64,000 nucleotides of DNA from NCBI RefSeq assembly GCF_000365305.1, contig NZ_CM001841.1, positions 3,664,894 to 3,728,893 of the forward strand, in the 5' to 3' direction. The notes beneath the pieces were generated by a model. The model was not told where the DNA came from. It saw nothing but the letters and a program-made list of their open reading frames with translations, and did no database searches. Shown piece after piece: positions 62,654 to 64,000 of the stretch. The stretch is from Dickeya dianthicola NCPPB 453 (GTDB lineage: Bacteria > Pseudomonadota > Gammaproteobacteria > Enterobacterales > Enterobacteriaceae). Every line of letters starts with the position of its first letter. Position 1 is the stretch's first letter. Both the position numbers and the translations under genes were made by a program.

Positions 62654-63664
62654 ATGATGACCATGCTTGATGTGGCAAGGCATGCCGGCGTATCCAAAGC
62701 CACGGTATCACGGGTGCTGAACGGTACAGGTCAGGTAAAGCAAAGCACGCGCGATACCGTGTTCAAAGCGATGGAAGAATTGGGCTATCGCCCCAACTTT
62801 CTGGCGCGATCGCTGGCGCAACGCAGCTCAAATAGCCTCGGTCTGGTGGTATCCAATTTCGACGGCCCCTATTTCGGCCGTTTGCTGCGCCGGGCGGCGG
62901 AACGCACCGAAACCAGCGGCAAGCACCTGATCGTGACCGACGGCCACGATACGCCGGAAGACGAACAGCAGGCGGTACAGCTACTGGCCGATCGCCGTTG
63001 CGATGCCATTGTGCTGTATACCCGTCACATGTCCGACGCGGCGCTGATGGGGCTGCTGGAGCAGTCCACGGTGCCGATCGTGGTCATCAACCGCCATCTG
63101 CCGATGGCGCCTGACCGCTGCGTCTGGTTTGAACAACAGCAAGCGGTGTTTCAGTTGGTCGATTATCTGGTGCAGCAAGGTCACCGCGAAATCGCCTGTA
63201 TTACCGGCCCCATCAACACGCCGACCGCCCGCGTGCGTCTGGCGGGTTACCGGCAGGCGCTGGACCATCATCGTATCGCTTATGATCCGCTGCGGGTGGT
63301 CAACGGCGACAATCTGGTGTCCGGCGGCTATCAGGCGGTACGCGAACTGCTGGCGCATGACGCCGGTTTTTCCGCTATCTTCGCCAGCAACGACGATATG
63401 TGCATCGGCGCAATAAAAGCGCTGCTCGAAGCCGGTAAACGGCTGCCGCAAGACGTGTCGCTATTTGGTTTTGACGATATCCCCAGCGCCCCTTACCTGA
63501 ACCCGGCGCTATCCACGGTGTATTTGCCGATTGAAGAGATGATCAGCGCCGCCATTTCGCAGGCGCTGAAATTGTCCGAGGGCGAAGCGGTCAAACCGAT
63601 CGCCCCGTTTGTCGGCGAGCTGAAACTGCGCGCCTCGGTGGCGCAAGGGCCGCACGCGCGCTGA
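62654..63664 (+). CDS. LacI-family regulator, AscG-like
   Basis: A 336-residue repressor. The HTH is TMLDVARHAGVSKATVSRVL, the hinge RPNFLARSLAQRSSNSLGL, and the sugar-binding domain carries IFASNDDMCIGAIKAL and SLFGFDDIPSAPYLNPALSTV. The order of motifs is like E. coli AscG, a regulator of a beta-glucoside operon. It probably controls the flanking PTS locus through the TTTGGCATGCCAAA sites. Three in-frame ATGs (62654, 62657, 62663) are possible; 62654 is best placed behind GAAGGGGCG. It converges with lysA, 15 bp between stops. Confidence 0.91.
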   Translation: MMTMLDVARHAGVSKATVSRVLNGTGQVKQSTRDTVFKAMEELGYRPNFLARSLAQRSSNSLGLVVSNFDGPYFGRLLRRAAERTETSGKHLIVTDGHDTPEDEQQAVQLLADRRCDAIVLYTRHMSDAALMGLLEQSTVPIVVINRHLPMAPDRCVWFEQQQAVFQLVDYLVQQGHREIACITGPINTPTARVRLAGYRQALDHHRIAYDPLRVVNGDNLVSGGYQAVRELLAHDAGFSAIFASNDDMCIGAIKALLEAGKRLPQDVSLFGFDDIPSAPYLNPALSTVYLPIEEMISAAISQALKLSEGEAVKPIAPFVGELKLRASVAQGPHAR

Positions 63665-63679
63665 ATCAGCGCAGAGTGG

Positions 63680-64000
63680 TTACACCCGCTCCAGCGCCAG
63701 CAGTTCGTCCAGCGTCTGGCGGCGGCGGATCAGCCGCGGCTGGCCCTGTTCAAACAGCACTTCGGCAATCAACGGGCGGCTGTTGTAGTTGGACGACATT
63801 GACGCGCCGTAAGCGCCGGTGTCATGAAACACCAGATAATCCCCCACCTGCGCCGGCGGCAGCGGCAGCGTTTCCACCCCGCCGCCCGACTGCTGGGTAA
63901 ACACATCGCCGGATTCGCACAACGGGCCGGCCACCACGCTGTCTCGCCGCGCGCACTGGCTTAGATCACGCCCGTCGCCCGGCAACAGGGTGATGTGATG
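63680..64000 (-). CDS. lysA: Diaminopimelate decarboxylase, C-terminal 106 residues (cut by window edge)
   Basis: LysA is the PLP-dependent last step of lysine biosynthesis, converting meso-diaminopimelate to lysine. The visible C-terminus has VVAGPLCESGDVFTQQ (the CESGD motif contributes active-site residues across the dimer), HDTGAYGASMSSNYNSRP, and ends RRRQTLDELLALERV, as in E. coli. The gene runs off the right edge. lysA beside galR is the ancestral neighbour pair in E. coli; here they are separated. Confidence 0.96.
   Translation of the reverse strand, partial: HHITLLPGDGRDLSQCARRDSVVAGPLCESGDVFTQQSGGGVETLPLPPAQVGDYLVFHDTGAYGASMSSNYNSRPLIAEVLFEQGQPRLIRRRQTLDELLALERV

Overview
The window reads as a chromosomal segment of a GC-rich member of the Enterobacterales, most like a soft-rot Dickeya or close relative. 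That assignment is inferred from gene content: E. coli-type core blocks, ERIC-family repeats, three methyl-accepting chemotaxis proteins (MCPs), and two aryl/cellobiose beta-glucoside PTS loci. No rRNA, tRNA, prophage, insertion sequence with a transposase, or CRISPR array was seen.

Layout. (1) 1-6.9 kb: glnE (5' part), ygiF, ygiM, cca, uppP, folB and plsY, a block known from E. coli. (2) 7-8.5 kb: an MCP with a sigma-28-type promoter. (3) 8.9-34.9 kb: a long block collinear with the E. coli ppa-ytf-rpsF-nsrR region: ppa, ytfP, tamBA, msrA, ytfL, ytfK, cysQ, cpdB, ytfE, fklB, ytfB, rplI-rpsR-priB-rpsF, yjfP, bsmA, rlmB-rnr-nsrR. It is interrupted by a DUF2502 protein, a DUF488 protein, a second MCP and a small secreted protein. 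NsrR and its predicted target ytfE, with a near-perfect NsrR site, both lie here. (4) 35.2-39.4 kb: a third MCP, then a PucR-type regulator and a CodA-family deaminase whose specificity residue (E. coli Asp314) is Ser, predicting a 5-methylcytosine deaminase. (5) 39.4-48.9 kb: yggR, yggS (frameshifted at an A7 run), proC, yggT, yggU, rdgB, hemW, an entericidin-like lipoprotein, elaA and lplT-aas. (6) 49.2-64 kb: the aas-omrA-galR-lysA region split by two sugar loci. One is an antiterminator-controlled beta-glucoside operon (BglG-like, BglF-like, two GH1 enzymes). The other is a cellobiose-type PTS locus (IIC-GH1-IIB, divergent IIA-LacI regulator). The OmrA/OmrB-family small RNA is still present upstream of galR.

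Themes. Envelope and stress functions dominate the core (TamAB, Aas/LplT, UppP, YtfE/NsrR, YtfK, MsrA). Accessory genes serve chemotaxis and plant-derived beta-glucosides. An unusual pattern is the recurrence of short perfect or near-perfect tandem duplications (about 11-22 bp, 2-4 copies) in many intergenic gaps, two of which multiply ATG codons at gene starts. Larger repeats include a 274-bp palindromic element with an ERIC core, a 66-bp miniature of the same family, two copies of another MITE-like repeat, and a GC-rich multibranched structure downstream of galR.
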